A stretch of 64,000 nt of DNA from an uncultured Clostridia bacterium (GCA_937892525.1 CALAEV010000041.1:1-64000), one strand, 5' to 3'; positions 24,717 to 34,165 are shown, counted from the stretch's first letter. Numbers and translations are program-made. Notes: a model not told the origin generated them from the sequence alone.

Positions 24717-26933
24717 TTAGTCCGTTACGTTTTCACTTGAACGGAAATATACTGTAATTATTGCACCTGTTTCTGCAGTAGTGTCAGCAGGAATACTTTG
24801 CTTATATGAAAGCACCTGACCTGCGCCCTGAGTTGTACCTGCAATCTTAATATTAAAGCCTGAATTTACTGCTAAACGGTTAGCATCAGCAAGTGTAAGG
24901 CCTGTAAGATTTGGTACTGTTGCAGTTTGCTTTTCTGCGTTTTCTTCTGTATATACAACAATTACACCATTCTTTGGCATTGATTGATTTGCAGATGGCA
25001 TTTGTGAAACTACCGTTTCGCCATTACCAACAACTTTTACTGTAAATCCACTTGCTTTTGAACGGACTGTTGCTGAATCAGCGCCAACAAGATTAGGTGC
25101 TGTAACAGTTGCCTGAGCCATTTCTTTATCACTATACTGTGGGTCAATATTAAGATAAGCAAGAATATTTTCAAAAATTCTACCTGCTACCGGTGCTGCA
25201 CCTGAACCACCTGTTGCATAATACAATGGTTCGTCAACTGCAATTAAAACGGCAATTTGTGGGTCATTTGCAGGGGCAAAACCTGCGAACGATGCAATAC
25301 ACATATCGTCTGTATTAAGTTTTTCACTTGTACCTGTTTTACCTGCCACATGGTAACCTGCAACATAGGCATTTTTTGCAGTACCCCATACAACAACCTG
25401 TTCCATAAGGTCACACATAATATCGGCAGTTTTTTCTGAAATAACCTGTCTTTTTACTTTTGGTTCAGTTTCAGAAATAATGTTACCATCTTCGTCAAGA
25501 ACTTTATCAACAATGTAAGGTGTCATAAGTTTGCCACCATTACCAAGAGATGCAACTGCTGTAATCATCTGGATTGGTGTTGCCTGGAAAGTCTGACCAA
25601 AGGATGCAGATGAAAGCTCTGCAATGCCCATTCTGTCAACTGTGTAATATGTTTTGTTAGGCACAGGAGCTGCTTCTGATGGCAAGTCAACGCCTGTTTT
25701 TTCTGTAAAACCAAATGCTTCAAAATATTTATTAAATGTGTGTTTACCTAATTTTTGACCTAATGTAATGAAATATGTGTTACAGGAATTAGGAAGTGCT
25801 TCAGCAACTGTTTGTGTACCGTGAGCTTTATGGTTATAACAATGCTGATAATAGTTTGCAACTTTTATTGAGCTTGTGCAGTTATATGTACTTGTTGTAG
25901 TAATCGCACCCTCTTCAAGCCCTGCTGCAGCAACAAAAAGCTTGAATACTGAACCAGGCTCATAGGAGTCACTTACTACTCTGTTACGCCATTGTGAGAA
26001 AAGAGCATTACTTTCTGCTTGTGAACGCTCAGCTGAATCTTCAATTTTTGAGATTTCTTCAAGAACAGAGTTTGAATAGATTTTGTAAGGTGAATTCAAA
26101 TCATAGTCAGGCATTGTTGACATACCAAGAATTGCGCCTGTTTTTACATCCATAACAATTCCGTAAGCATATTTTGCCTGAGTTTCTTCGATAGCTTGTG
26201 AAAGTTGTTGTTCAAGATAATACTGAATTACTTCATCAACAGTAAGCACAAGGCTTTTACCTTGCTCTGCATCATAAGTTGTTTCGTAATCGTTTGGCAT
26301 TTCACCAGATAAAGCATTTTTTGCAGTAATAATTCGACCTGCTTCGCCTGTTAAAACGTCGTTATATTTAAGCTCAAGACCTGCACGACCAGTATCTTCA
26401 GAGCCTGTAAAACCGAGAACTGTTGACGCAAATGAGCCAAGTGGATAATAGCGTTTTGTATCAGGGTCAATACCTACAATTGTATTGAGTTTTTGGTCTT
26501 TGTGTTTTGACAAATACTCTTTAAGAGCATCTTTTTGTGCGTTATCAATTTGACCTATAATTTTTTCGTAACCACTTTCACTACGGTTTACTTTTTTCGT
26601 AACCGTTTCAGGGTCAAGGTCGAAAATTTCAACAAAACCATCAATGAGAAGTGTTTTTTGCTCGTCAGTTTTGATTTTTGACGGATTTATATAAACAAGC
26701 CATGCAGACGCACTTTGCGCAAGCACTTTCATATTCGAGTCATAAATCGTACCACGATTTGCATTGACAACCGTATCACTTAACTGATTTTTTTCTGCTT
26801 TAAGGCGATATTCTTCACCATTGATTACTTGCAACCAGAAAAGGTTACCAACAAGGCAAAGCAAAAAAGCACAGAATCCACCAAATGCAATAAGAGAACG
26901 TAATTCCATTCTTTTTGTAGGTTTTCTGTTCAT
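24717..26933 (-). CDS. pbpB: Class B penicillin-binding protein with two PASTA domains (PBP2B/FtsI)
   Basis: Septal D,D-transpeptidase, 738 residues. Short cytosolic start, one membrane helix (about 12-35), PBP dimer domain beginning NANRGTIYDSN, then the transpeptidase domain with SVFK (Ser328, Lys331), SCN at 383-385 and KTGT at 532-535. Two PASTA domains follow (about 609-663 and 671-731). Two PASTA domains and position after ftsL match Bacillus PBP2B more than SpoVD, which has one. Only one such PBP gene is present in the cluster. Confidence 0.95.
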   Translation of the reverse strand: MNRKPTKRMELRSLIAFGGFCAFLLCLVGNLFWLQVINGEEYRLKAEKNQLSDTVVNANRGTIYDSNMKVLAQSASAWLVYINPSKIKTDEQKTLLIDGFVEIFDLDPETVTKKVNRSESGYEKIIGQIDNAQKDALKEYLSKHKDQKLNTIVGIDPDTKRYYPLGSFASTVLGFTGSEDTGRAGLELKYNDVLTGEAGRIITAKNALSGEMPNDYETTYDAEQGKSLVLTVDEVIQYYLEQQLSQAIEETQAKYAYGIVMDVKTGAILGMSTMPDYDLNSPYKIYSNSVLEEISKIEDSAERSQAESNALFSQWRNRVVSDSYEPGSVFKLFVAAAGLEEGAITTTSTYNCTSSIKVANYYQHCYNHKAHGTQTVAEALPNSCNTYFITLGQKLGKHTFNKYFEAFGFTEKTGVDLPSEAAPVPNKTYYTVDRMGIAELSSASFGQTFQATPIQMITAVASLGNGGKLMTPYIVDKVLDEDGNIISETEPKVKRQVISEKTADIMCDLMEQVVVWGTAKNAYVAGYHVAGKTGTSEKLNTDDMCIASFAGFAPANDPQIAVLIAVDEPLYYATGGSGAAPVAGRIFENILAYLNIDPQYSDKEMAQATVTAPNLVGADSATVRSKASGFTVKVVGNGETVVSQMPSANQSMPKNGVIVVYTEENAEKQTATVPNLTGLTLADANRLAVNSGFNIKIAGTTQGAGQVLSYKQSIPADTTAETGAIITVYFRSSENVTD

Positions 26934-27026
26934 TTTCTCGCCCCTTTTCTGAAAATTTAATTATCTCATACAATAAAACAACGAGAGTCAAGAATTCTCA
27001 ACTCCCTTTGCTTTCATTTCAATATA

Positions 27027-27545
27027 TTATTTGTTGTTTGCATTTATTACAGCAGTCTGGTCGGTCTGTTCACCATTAGCAACTACTACATTATCACTTG
27101 AAGACAAATCAACATAAACCACCTGATAATCTTGTACCTTTACCATTCCAAGAACATTGGCTGCGTAATCTTCAACATTATTCATTGATACCATTGAACT
27201 TAAGGCGTTGTTCAGTTTAATTGAATCACTTTGTGCGAGTTCAATTTCATACTCTTTATTACTGATATCACGATTAATTTCGTCAAGTTGAACTCGGCTG
27301 TAAATAGCAAGTGCCATAAACATAAGAATTGCCATAGCCACTGCAAAAGCTTTTCGCGCCTGTTTTGCAGCCACCTGAGTTTCAGTTCTCACTTGCGCCG
27401 CAGTTGGTCTTGCTTTTTTTATAACTTTAAGTGGTGGAGTTTTTTGTGGTGCAGGCTTCATTTTAGGCGCAGCATTGCTAGTCGATACCACTCTTGGCTC
27501 AAACTGTTCAATGTTATATGACTTGTAAGCATTATACTGTGCCAT
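27027..27545 (-). CDS. ftsL: FtsL-like septum protein
   Basis: Bitopic division protein of about 172 residues. A long Pro/Lys-rich cytosolic N-terminus, one transmembrane helix (about 87-104, AFAVAMAILMFMALAIY) and a following coiled coil (LDEINRDISNKEYEIELAQ...) ending in a low-complexity tail. Sequence identity is low, as usual for FtsL; the call rests on topology and position between rsmH and the PBP gene. The frame is open ten codons upstream, but the ATG at 27545 has GGAAG with 7-base spacing. Confidence 0.85.
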   Translation of the reverse strand: MAQYNAYKSYNIEQFEPRVVSTSNAAPKMKPAPQKTPPLKVIKKARPTAAQVRTETQVAAKQARKAFAVAMAILMFMALAIYSRVQLDEINRDISNKEYEIELAQSDSIKLNNALSSMVSMNNVEDYAANVLGMVKVQDYQVVYVDLSSSDNVVVANGEQTDQTAVINANNK

Positions 27546-27588
27546 ATTTGTTCTTCCTTTCACTTTAACTTCCACAACTTAAATTTAT

Positions 27589-28503
27589 TTATCTTAATCT
27601 TTCGATTGTTCGAAGTTTTGCACTTCGACTTCTGTTATTCATATCTAATTCTGATTGCTTTGCTGAAACACCTTTATTTATAAGTTTACCTTCAGGTGTT
27701 TTCCCACACACGCAAACAGGAAATTCTTTAGGGCAAGTGCACCCTATTGTGAATTCACGGAACTTTTCTTTTACTGTTCTGTCTTCAAGAGAGTGGAATG
27801 TAATTATTGAAAGTCTGCCACCCACTTTAAGACTATGGAACATATCGTCAACTGCTTGCGCAAGAGTTGAGAGTTCATCATTAACTTCAATTCTTATTGC
27901 CTGAAAAGTTTTTCTTGCAGGATGTCCGTCACGACGGTATTTTGCAGGAACGGAATCTTTAATAATTTCTGCAAGTTCCAATGTAGTTTCTATATTCTTT
28001 TCATTTCTTGCTTTAACGATGTTTTTTGCAATGTTTCTTGCAAACTTTTCTTCACCATAGCGATTGATTATGTTTACAAGTTCATATTCGGTATATCCAT
28101 TTACAACATCATAAGCGCTTTTACCTGATTTACTCATTCTCATATCAAGAGGTGCGTCGTGATGGAACGAAAAACCTCTTTCAGCAGTATCAAGTTGAAA
28201 CGAACTGACGCCTAAATCTGCAAGGATTCCATCGGCTTGTCTGCCATTCAATATACCTTTTATATTATTAAAATTATCGTTGACTATTTCTACCTGAGGT
28301 GCAGAGCCTATTCGCTCTGTTATTACCTGAATGGCGTCGGGGTCACGGTCAATAGCAACAAGAACACCGTCCGGGATGCGTTCAAGGATTGCTTTGGAAT
28401 GCCCCGCTCCGCCACAGGTACAGTCAACATACAAACCTTCTGAATTAATGTTGAGAGAATCTATTGTTTCTTCAAACAAAACTGAAATATGTGAAAACTC
28501 CAT
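27589..28503 (-). CDS. rsmH: 16S rRNA m4C1402 methyltransferase RsmH
   Basis: SAM-dependent N4-methyltransferase for C1402 of 16S rRNA. The 304-residue protein begins MEFSHISVLFEETIDSL, with the SAM motif YVDCTCGGAGHS, ADLGVSSFQLD, and DAPLDMRM; near the C-terminus are SLEDRTVK and the CTCP/CVCG cysteines. Follows mraZ after 6 bases, the invariant start of division and wall clusters. Confidence 0.98.
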   Translation of the reverse strand: MEFSHISVLFEETIDSLNINSEGLYVDCTCGGAGHSKAILERIPDGVLVAIDRDPDAIQVITERIGSAPQVEIVNDNFNNIKGILNGRQADGILADLGVSSFQLDTAERGFSFHHDAPLDMRMSKSGKSAYDVVNGYTEYELVNIINRYGEEKFARNIAKNIVKARNEKNIETTLELAEIIKDSVPAKYRRDGHPARKTFQAIRIEVNDELSTLAQAVDDMFHSLKVGGRLSIITFHSLEDRTVKEKFREFTIGCTCPKEFPVCVCGKTPEGKLINKGVSAKQSELDMNNRSRSAKLRTIERLR

Positions 28504-28509
28504 ATTTTA

Positions 28510-28917
28510 TTACCAATCAATATCCGTTGAGTAGTCGATTGCAGCAGTTGATGTTGTTTCGGTAATCTTGAATTTTTCAAGTGGCATAACAACAATTCTG
28601 CGACCACTACCGATTATTGCAACCTCTTTTTTAAGTTCAGCGTGTTGAACATGACGAGCATCAAGAGTTGCTCTACCTTGATTGTCAATAGTTGTGTCGT
28701 ACACATTACTGAAAAATGCCATTTGTTCTTCAAGGTCACGGTGTTTTTGTCTGTATTGCTCTGCAATCACATTAAAGTCTTCTTCAGGATAAATAAACAA
28801 TGAAGCACCAGGACCTGGCATGATGTAAAGTCTTTCGCCAAGTTGGTCACGGAAACGAGCAGGAATAAACAAACGGTTTTTAGCATCGAGATTATGGTAA
28901 TAGTTACTTACAAACAC
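28510..28917 (-). CDS. mraZ: Transcriptional regulator MraZ
   Basis: AbrB-fold regulator that binds the promoter region of its own division/wall operon. Two MraZ repeats: NLDAKNRLFIPARFRDQLG and a second TTIDNQGRATLDARHVQHA. The frame begins at a GTG at 28929 that overlaps the AAAGGAG site; the GTG at 28917 gives MFVSNYYHNLDAKNRL, which aligns with the usual family start, and is 11 bases after GGAG, so I use it. First gene of the cluster that runs to ftsQ. Confidence 0.95.
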   Translation of the reverse strand: MFVSNYYHNLDAKNRLFIPARFRDQLGERLYIMPGPGASLFIYPEEDFNVIAEQYRQKHRDLEEQMAFFSNVYDTTIDNQGRATLDARHVQHAELKKEVAIIGSGRRIVVMPLEKFKITETTSTAAIDYSTDIDW

Positions 28918-29006
28918 GATTTTGTTCACTCCTTTCTTTAGTTATTTTTTGTCTAATTAGCCTTTTTAGTGTAATTTTGGTGTATTTCTCCCCCACCAAT
29001 GCATTT

Positions 29007-29035
29007 ATTATACAATAAGAGAAGAAAAAAATCAA
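29007..29035 (-). promoter_or_regulatory. Sigma-A promoter of the mraZ division/wall cluster
   Basis: -35 TTGATT and -10 TATAAT with a 17-base spacer on the minus strand, about 90 bases before mraZ. A TGGTGGGGGAG stretch just downstream (28988-28999) is the only G-rich motif that could be an MraZ contact, but I see no clear direct repeats. Confidence 0.8.
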
Positions 29036-29116
29036 TAAAAACATAAAAATAAATTTGTGCATTTTTCTACAATTTTTTTAAAATTGTTTTGTCAGTTTTG
29101 CACAATGCAAAAAGAC

Positions 29117-29154
29117 ATAAAAAAACACCCTATTCCGTGTGGAACAAGGTGGTT
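29117..29154 (-). terminator. Terminator after the NERD gene
   Basis: An 11-bp stem with wobble pairs (CACC...TTCC / GGAA...GGTG) around ACAC is followed on the minus strand by seven Ts. Confidence 0.8.
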
Positions 29155-29167
29155 TGAGTAATTTTAT

Positions 29168-30088
29168 TTAGTTTTTAATATTTATAGTTCCTCTGCATTT
29201 TGGAAAATTAGAACAACCATAAAAAGTATTTCCAGCATTTGCACCTTTCGTTGCAACTCGTTTTATCATTTCCGCCCCACATTTAGGACAAATTATTTTT
29301 TCTTCAACATCATGAATAGTTTGTTCAGCATTTTCAACAATCAAGTATTCGTTATATTTTTCTGCATAATCTTTCTTATTTTCAATATGTGCTCTCAAAT
29401 AAGAATTTGCAGTTTCTATCATATCTTTTTGAGAAGAAGGTTCAGAACTATAACTAGCATTCGTTCTCTTGATATATTCAACAAGTTGGTCGGCACGAAT
29501 AACAGAATTTTTAATTTCTTTCAGTGCAAACTTTGCATTCAAGACTGTTTTTGGATTTGCGAGTACAACAACAGATTTGAAACTTTGTTCAAAAACCTTT
29601 TCAGCCATTTTTCTCGCTATTATATTCGTTTGTCTATCAAGGATTCTTTGCTTTATTAAATCAAGATGGCGTTTATTTTGCGTTATCGGTGAATACAAGC
29701 CTTCTTTTTTCTTATATTTACCGTAATCAAAAATTCTTGTGAAATTACCTGCATTATCAATAGTTATATTACCAACAAGATTTTTACACTCAACAACAAA
29801 GATAAAACCTCTTGTGAAAATCATAAAATCAATTTGCGCAGATAGTCCGTTGTGTTCCAAATAAATATCTTGCAGCACAACCATTGGCATATGACTATTT
29901 TTTAATTCAAAAACAATTTGGTTCTCACCATAAGCACCTGCTTCAAGCAACTTTATTTCATTATCAATTAAAGTTTTACCCTCATCGTTTACTTTTTCAT
30001 ATAATTCTTTAAGTTTTTCAATTTGTTCAACTACCGAGCTATTTTCTTTTATGAAAACAGGTTCTTTTATTGTATCAAAAAGTCCCAT
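29168..30088 (-). CDS. NERD nuclease-related domain protein with topoisomerase-type zinc finger
   Basis: 306-residue protein. Coiled N-terminus, then a NERD domain (about 50-165) with GAYGENQIV, an Asp in QIDFMIF and ECKN, matching the D-x(n)-ExK pattern of restriction-like nucleases. The C-terminus is a four-Cys zinc ribbon like those at topoisomerase I ends (CPKCGAEMIKR, then FYGCSNFPKCRG). It probably acts on nucleic acid; no substrate is known. AAGGA overlaps the end of ppa, 11 bases upstream, so it is the third gene of the pncB-ppa operon. Confidence 0.88.
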   Translation of the reverse strand: MGLFDTIKEPVFIKENSSVVEQIEKLKELYEKVNDEGKTLIDNEIKLLEAGAYGENQIVFELKNSHMPMVVLQDIYLEHNGLSAQIDFMIFTRGFIFVVECKNLVGNITIDNAGNFTRIFDYGKYKKKEGLYSPITQNKRHLDLIKQRILDRQTNIIARKMAEKVFEQSFKSVVVLANPKTVLNAKFALKEIKNSVIRADQLVEYIKRTNASYSSEPSSQKDMIETANSYLRAHIENKKDYAEKYNEYLIVENAEQTIHDVEEKIICPKCGAEMIKRVATKGANAGNTFYGCSNFPKCRGTINIKN

Positions 30089-30099
30089 ACTGCAAATCC

Positions 30100-30627
30100 T
30101 TATCCAAACTTCTTTTTGTAGCCCTCAATAGCATCATCGATAATATCGATTGCTGCGAGAACGCCTTTTGCCTCGTCAATTGCAGTATCTTTATTCTCAA
30201 GCATTTTATAAACTGTAAAGAAATGAATCATTTCATCGAAGATATGTTTTGGAAGTTGGCTGATATCTTTATACTCATTATAAGTTGGGTCACCAAATGG
30301 GATTGCAATAATTTTATCGTCAGCGTGACCACCATCCATCATAGAAATTACACCGATTGGATAGCAACGAACAAGCGCCATTGGTTCAATCTGCTCTGAG
30401 CAAAGCACAAGTACATCAAGAGGGTCGTTATCGTCTGCATAAGTTTTTGGAATAAAGCCATAGTTTGCAGGATAGTGAGTTGATGTGTGAAGAACACGGT
30501 CAAGTTTTAAAAGGCCAGTTTCTTTATCAAGCTCATACTTCATTTTACTACCCTTTGAAATTTCAATAACTGCTTCAAAGTCTTTTCTTGTAATTCTGCT
30601 ACTGTCAATGTCGTGCCAAATATTCAT
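30100..30627 (-). CDS. ppa: Inorganic pyrophosphatase (type I)
   Basis: Soluble Mg-dependent pyrophosphatase of 175 residues. Contains KGSKMKYELD, YPANYGFIPKT and the signature DNDPLDVLVL with its metal-binding aspartates; the metal-site region continues into MDGGHADDKIIAIP. Typical length for family I. Its ATG overlaps the pncB stop (TAATG), so PPi hydrolysis is coupled in translation to an enzyme that releases PPi. Confidence 0.95.
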   Translation of the reverse strand: MNIWHDIDSSRITRKDFEAVIEISKGSKMKYELDKETGLLKLDRVLHTSTHYPANYGFIPKTYADDNDPLDVLVLCSEQIEPMALVRCYPIGVISMMDGGHADDKIIAIPFGDPTYNEYKDISQLPKHIFDEMIHFFTVYKMLENKDTAIDEAKGVLAAIDIIDDAIEGYKKKFG

Positions 30628-32084
30628 TATTTCTTTACTCCTTTGTGTTCTTCTATAAGTTCCTTACGAACTCTCCAAAGTTCTTCTGACAAATCTACAT
30701 AATAAGTGTGTGGATTTTCAAATCGTTTAACTTCTTCCCAAAGATTATCAATCTGTTCTGAACAGTAATCACGAATTTCGTCAACTGATGGTTCAGTATA
30801 AACGCACTCGCCTGCTTTAAACACAGGAACAAGCATTTTTCGTGCTACAAAGTTTTCAACTTCTTTGCGTTTCCAAGTGAAGTCAGGGTCGAAGAGTGTA
30901 TAAGGTTTACTGTCGTCAATTCTTTCATTTTCAAGTGTAAGCACATCAGCGATTGCTTTACCTGTATCACAATCAAAAAGTCTATAAAGCATTTTTGAGT
31001 GTGGGGTTGTAATTTTGCTTACATTTTCGGAAAGATTGATTTTAGGGATTATCTCGCCATTTTTCTCAACTGCGCTAAGTTTATAAACACCACTGAAAAT
31101 TGGTGATGATGCAGAGTTGATAAGTCGCTCACCTACTACAAAGCAATCCACCTTTGCCCCCTGTAAAAGCATATCGTTGATAATGTGCTCGTCAAGTGAG
31201 TTCGACGCAGTAATGTTACAATCAGGATAGCCTGCTTCATCAAGCATTTTTCGTGCCTTTTTAGAAAGATATGTGATGTCACCTGAGTCAATACGAATAC
31301 TTACAGGTCTTTTACCCATTGGCTTGAGTATATCATCAAACGCTTTTATTGCATTAGGCACACCACTACGAATTGTGTCGTAAGTATCAACAACAAGTGA
31401 ACAATCGTCAGGGTATTGTTTTGCATATTCACAGAAAGCATCGTATTCACTATCAAACATCTGCACCCAGCTGTGAATCATAGCGTTCATTGTAGGGATT
31501 CCGAATTCTTTACCCTGAACAACGCCAGAAGTGCCAACACAACCACCGATATATGCAGCACGAGAGCCATAAAACGCAGAATCATAACCTATTGCACGAC
31601 GAGTACCAAACTCGGCAACTGCAGTACCTTTAGCTGCACGAACAAGACGATTCGCCTTTGTTGCGATAAGAGACTGATGATTCATACAAACAAGCAACAA
31701 GGTTTCAATAAGTTGCGCTTGCAAAATTGGTCCACGAACTTTAATTATGGGCTCGTTAGGGAATACTGGAGTACCCTCTGGCACTGCCCAGATGTCGCAC
31801 TCAAACTTAAAGTTGCGAAGATAATCAACAAATCCGTCACAAAGACCAATTGATGAAAGATATTCTAAATCGGACTCGGAAAACTTAATATTTTTAATGA
31901 GTTCAACAATTCGTGAAAGCCCTGAAAAGATTGCAAAGCCACCATTATCAGGGACTTTTCTGAAAAACAAATCGAAATATGCAATTTCGTCTGCTTTGCC
32001 ACTCATATAAAGACCGTTCGCCATTGTAAGTTCATACAATTCGGTCATTAAAAAACAGTTTTTATCAAGAGAAAGATGTGCCAT
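30627..32084 (-). CDS. pncB: Nicotinate phosphoribosyltransferase
   Basis: Converts nicotinate and PRPP (with ATP) to nicotinate mononucleotide and PPi in NAD salvage. About 485 residues, with TELYELTMANGLY near the N-terminus, AVAEFGTRRAIGYDSAFYGSRAAYIGG, the SLVVDTYDT segment and IRIDSGDITYLSKKAR. The frame is open six codons further, but the ATG at 32084 has AGGAG with 7-base spacing. First gene of a pncB-ppa-NERD operon. Confidence 0.96.
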   Translation of the reverse strand: MAHLSLDKNCFLMTELYELTMANGLYMSGKADEIAYFDLFFRKVPDNGGFAIFSGLSRIVELIKNIKFSESDLEYLSSIGLCDGFVDYLRNFKFECDIWAVPEGTPVFPNEPIIKVRGPILQAQLIETLLLVCMNHQSLIATKANRLVRAAKGTAVAEFGTRRAIGYDSAFYGSRAAYIGGCVGTSGVVQGKEFGIPTMNAMIHSWVQMFDSEYDAFCEYAKQYPDDCSLVVDTYDTIRSGVPNAIKAFDDILKPMGKRPVSIRIDSGDITYLSKKARKMLDEAGYPDCNITASNSLDEHIINDMLLQGAKVDCFVVGERLINSASSPIFSGVYKLSAVEKNGEIIPKINLSENVSKITTPHSKMLYRLFDCDTGKAIADVLTLENERIDDSKPYTLFDPDFTWKRKEVENFVARKMLVPVFKAGECVYTEPSVDEIRDYCSEQIDNLWEEVKRFENPHTYYVDLSEELWRVRKELIEEHKGVKK

Positions 32085-32110
32085 ATAATCACTCCTAATC
32101 ATACAATATT

Positions 32111-32139
32111 ATTCTAACAAACATTTTCGCAAAAGTCTA
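32111..32139 (-). promoter_or_regulatory. Probable promoter of the pncB operon
   Basis: TAGACT, a 17-base spacer and TAGAAT on the minus strand, just before pncB. The -35 is weak. Confidence 0.5.
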
Positions 32140-32149
32140 TAACAAATTA

Positions 32150-32178
32150 TTGAATACAGGCAAAAAATAGTATATAAT
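32150..32178 (+). promoter_or_regulatory. Promoter of the nitroreductase gene
   Basis: TTGAAT, a 17-base spacer and TATAAT, 30 bases before the ATG. Confidence 0.75.
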
Positions 32179-32207
32179 TATTATAATAAATTTTAGGAGA
32201 TATTATT

Positions 32208-32735
32208 ATGTTTAGTAAACTTATTTTAAAACGTGAAAGTTGCAGAAATTATAATGGCAAGCCTGTTAATACAGATTTACTCTTAAAATGTGTTGATGCA
32301 GCAAGACTTTCGCCATCTGCTTGCAACTCTCAACCATGGAAATATTACATTGTAAATGGTGGGGAAAATGCAGAGAAAATTAGAGATTGCATTCAGCCGA
32401 ATGGAGCAAACAAATTTGTGCAGAATTGCCCTGCTTTTGCCATAGTTACAGAAAGACCTGCTACACTTAAACCTTTTGTTGAAGCAGCTGTAAAAAACAA
32501 GCAGAAATGGGCTGAAAATGACATTGGACTTTCAGTTGCACATTACTGCTTACAAGCTGCTGATTTAGGTCTTGGCACTTGCATTATCGGTATGGTTGAA
32601 GAAGACAAAGTCCGTGAATATTTTGGAATAGAAGATAAAATCAGACTTGTTATTGCAACCGGCTATTCAGCTGATGAAGCACCAAGAAATAAGGTTAGAA
32701 AAGCATTGGAAGATGTTTGCACAATTATTGAATAA
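32208..32735 (+). CDS. Nitroreductase family FMN oxidoreductase
   Basis: 175-residue flavoprotein of the NADH:FMN nitroreductase superfamily. RESCRNYNGKPV is the N-terminal FMN contact (usual RSxRxF variant), SPSACNSQPWKYYIV is the second FMN segment, and the C-terminal part has LGLGTCIIGMVEEDKVREYFG and ATGYSADEAPRNKVRK. Family members reduce nitro compounds, quinones or flavins; the physiological substrate cannot be told. Single gene with its own promoter and terminator. Confidence 0.92.
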   Translation: MFSKLILKRESCRNYNGKPVNTDLLLKCVDAARLSPSACNSQPWKYYIVNGGENAEKIRDCIQPNGANKFVQNCPAFAIVTERPATLKPFVEAAVKNKQKWAENDIGLSVAHYCLQAADLGLGTCIIGMVEEDKVREYFGIEDKIRLVIATGYSADEAPRNKVRKALEDVCTIIE

Positions 32736-32765
32736 GTGCAAAATGCAAAACGCAAAGTGCAAAAT
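32736..32765 (+). repeat. Degenerate TGCAAAA direct repeats
   Basis: Four tandem copies of about 8 bases (GTGCAAAA, TGCAAAA, CGCAAA, GTGCAAAA) between the nitroreductase stop codon and its terminator. No known function. Confidence 0.7.
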
Positions 32766-32766
32766 T

Positions 32767-32795
32767 AACGGCGAGGTTACCCTCGCCGTTTTTTG
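32767..32795. terminator. Terminator between nitroreductase and hisF
   Basis: Stem AACGGCGAGG / CCTCGCCGTT with a 4-base loop and a T run on the plus strand; A-rich on the other side, so it may also serve hisF. Confidence 0.88.
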
Positions 32796-33551
32796 TTATA
32801 ATCTTACCGAAACACCATTATCTTTAAGATAGTGTTTTAAATCCATAATTGGAATTTCGTTGAAGTGGAAAAGAGATGCTGCAAGCACGGCATCGGCTTT
32901 ACCTTCGTTAAACGCATCAAGAAAATGAGATTTTGCACCTGCGCCACCTGATGCGATTACAGGCACACCAACGCACTCGGAAACTGCTCGGTTAAGCAAA
33001 TTATCATAACCTTGTTTTTGTCCATCGCAATCCATACTTGTCAAAAGGATTTCGCCTGCTCCCCTTTTAACTGCTTCTTCTGCCCATTTTACTGCATCAA
33101 TGCCTGTTGGTATTCTACCACCATTAAGGTAAACTTCCCAGTCGTTACCATTTCGTTTAGCATCAATGGCACAGACTACACATTGACTACCGAATTTGTA
33201 AGCAGCCTCATTAATGAGATTAGGGTTTCTTACTGCAGCAGAGTTTACTGAAATTTTGTCAGCACCTGCACGAAGTAATTCTTTAAAATCGTCAACAGTA
33301 CGAATTCCGCCACCAACTGTAAATGGAATAAAAATATTATCGGCAACCTGACGAACAATTTCAAGCATTGTGCCCCTACCCTCGTGAGTAGCGGTAATGT
33401 CGAGCAAAACAAGTTCGTCGGCACCTTTTTTATTGTATTCTATTGCACATTCTACAGGGTCGCCTGCATCACGAATATTCACAAAACTAACACCTTTTAC
33501 AACGCGTCCGTTTTTAACATCAAGGCAAGGTATAATTCTTTTAGCGTACAT
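32796..33551 (-). CDS. hisF: Imidazole glycerol phosphate synthase cyclase subunit HisF
   Basis: TIM-barrel cyclase that uses ammonia from HisH to make IGP and AICAR from PRFAR. 251 residues with catalytic Asp in [16 protein letters not shown], phosphate-binding [11 protein letters not shown], and catalytic Asp in [15 protein letters not shown], then IASGGAG. Starts in a TAATG overlap with the end of hisH. The other his genes are not in this window. Confidence 0.97.
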   Translation of the reverse strand: MYAKRIIPCLDVKNGRVVKGVSFVNIRDAGDPVECAIEYNKKGADELVLLDITATHEGRGTMLEIVRQVADNIFIPFTVGGGIRTVDDFKELLRAGADKISVNSAAVRNPNLINEAAYKFGSQCVVCAIDAKRNGNDWEVYLNGGRIPTGIDAVKWAEEAVKRGAGEILLTSMDCDGQKQGYDNLLNRAVSECVGVPVIASGGAGAKSHFLDAFNEGKADAVLAASLFHFNEIPIMDLKHYLKDNGVSVRL

Positions 33552-34165
33552 TATTTAACCTCCATTGATGCGAAATTTTTAAGGATTTGAAGTCCCACAT
33601 CTCCACTTTTTTCAGGGTGGAACTGCGTTGCGAAAATATTATTTTTACCCACAGCAGAGTGAAAATCAATACCGTAATTTGTTACAGTTGCGATATCAAT
33701 TTCGTCTTCTGCATGAAGATAATAGGAATGGACAAAATATACATAACTGTTTTCAGGCACATTCTTAAAAAGTGTGTCTTTTTGCTTGATTTCTAACGAA
33801 TTCCAACCGATATGTGGAATTTTAAGACCCATATCAGGTGAAAACTTTTTGATTTTGCCTTTGAATATACCTAAGCCTTTAACGCCTGGGGATTCTTCTG
33901 ACTCCTCAAACAAAAGTTGGAGTCCTAAGCATATACCCAAAAACGGTTTACCACTTAAAGCGTTTTGCTTGACAGTTTCTACAAGCCCACTTTTAGCCAT
34001 TGAATCCATAGCATCGCCAAACGAACCAACACCTGGGAGTAAAATTCTGTCACAAGCGTTGATTATTTCAGGATTATCTGTAATTACACTTTCGGCACCG
34101 ATAAAATCAAAAGCCTTTTTTACGCTTTGAAGATTACCTGCGCCATAGTCAATTATTGCAATCAT
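33551..34165 (-). CDS. hisH: Imidazole glycerol phosphate synthase glutaminase subunit HisH
   Basis: Class I glutamine amidotransferase that supplies ammonia to HisF. About 204 residues; [14 protein letters not shown] at the start, LLPGVGSFG, the nucleophile Cys in [15 protein letters not shown], and the His/Glu pair in [10 protein letters not shown]. The upstream ATG (34174) abuts AAGGA, so the ATG at 34165 with 9-base spacing is the better start. Confidence 0.97.
   Translation of the reverse strand: MIAIIDYGAGNLQSVKKAFDFIGAESVITDNPEIINACDRILLPGVGSFGDAMDSMAKSGLVETVKQNALSGKPFLGICLGLQLLFEESEESPGVKGLGIFKGKIKKFSPDMGLKIPHIGWNSLEIKQKDTLFKNVPENSYVYFVHSYYLHAEDEIDIATVTNYGIDFHSAVGKNNIFATQFHPEKSGDVGLQILKNFASMEVK

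Noticed and set aside
32736..32765. Short direct repeats as a CRISPR-like array
   Set aside because: Units are 7-8 bases with no spacers; a simple sequence repeat.
32796..34165. hisHF as amidotransferases of a sugar pathway
   Set aside because: Motifs are standard for histidine synthesis and no sugar-modifying genes are near.
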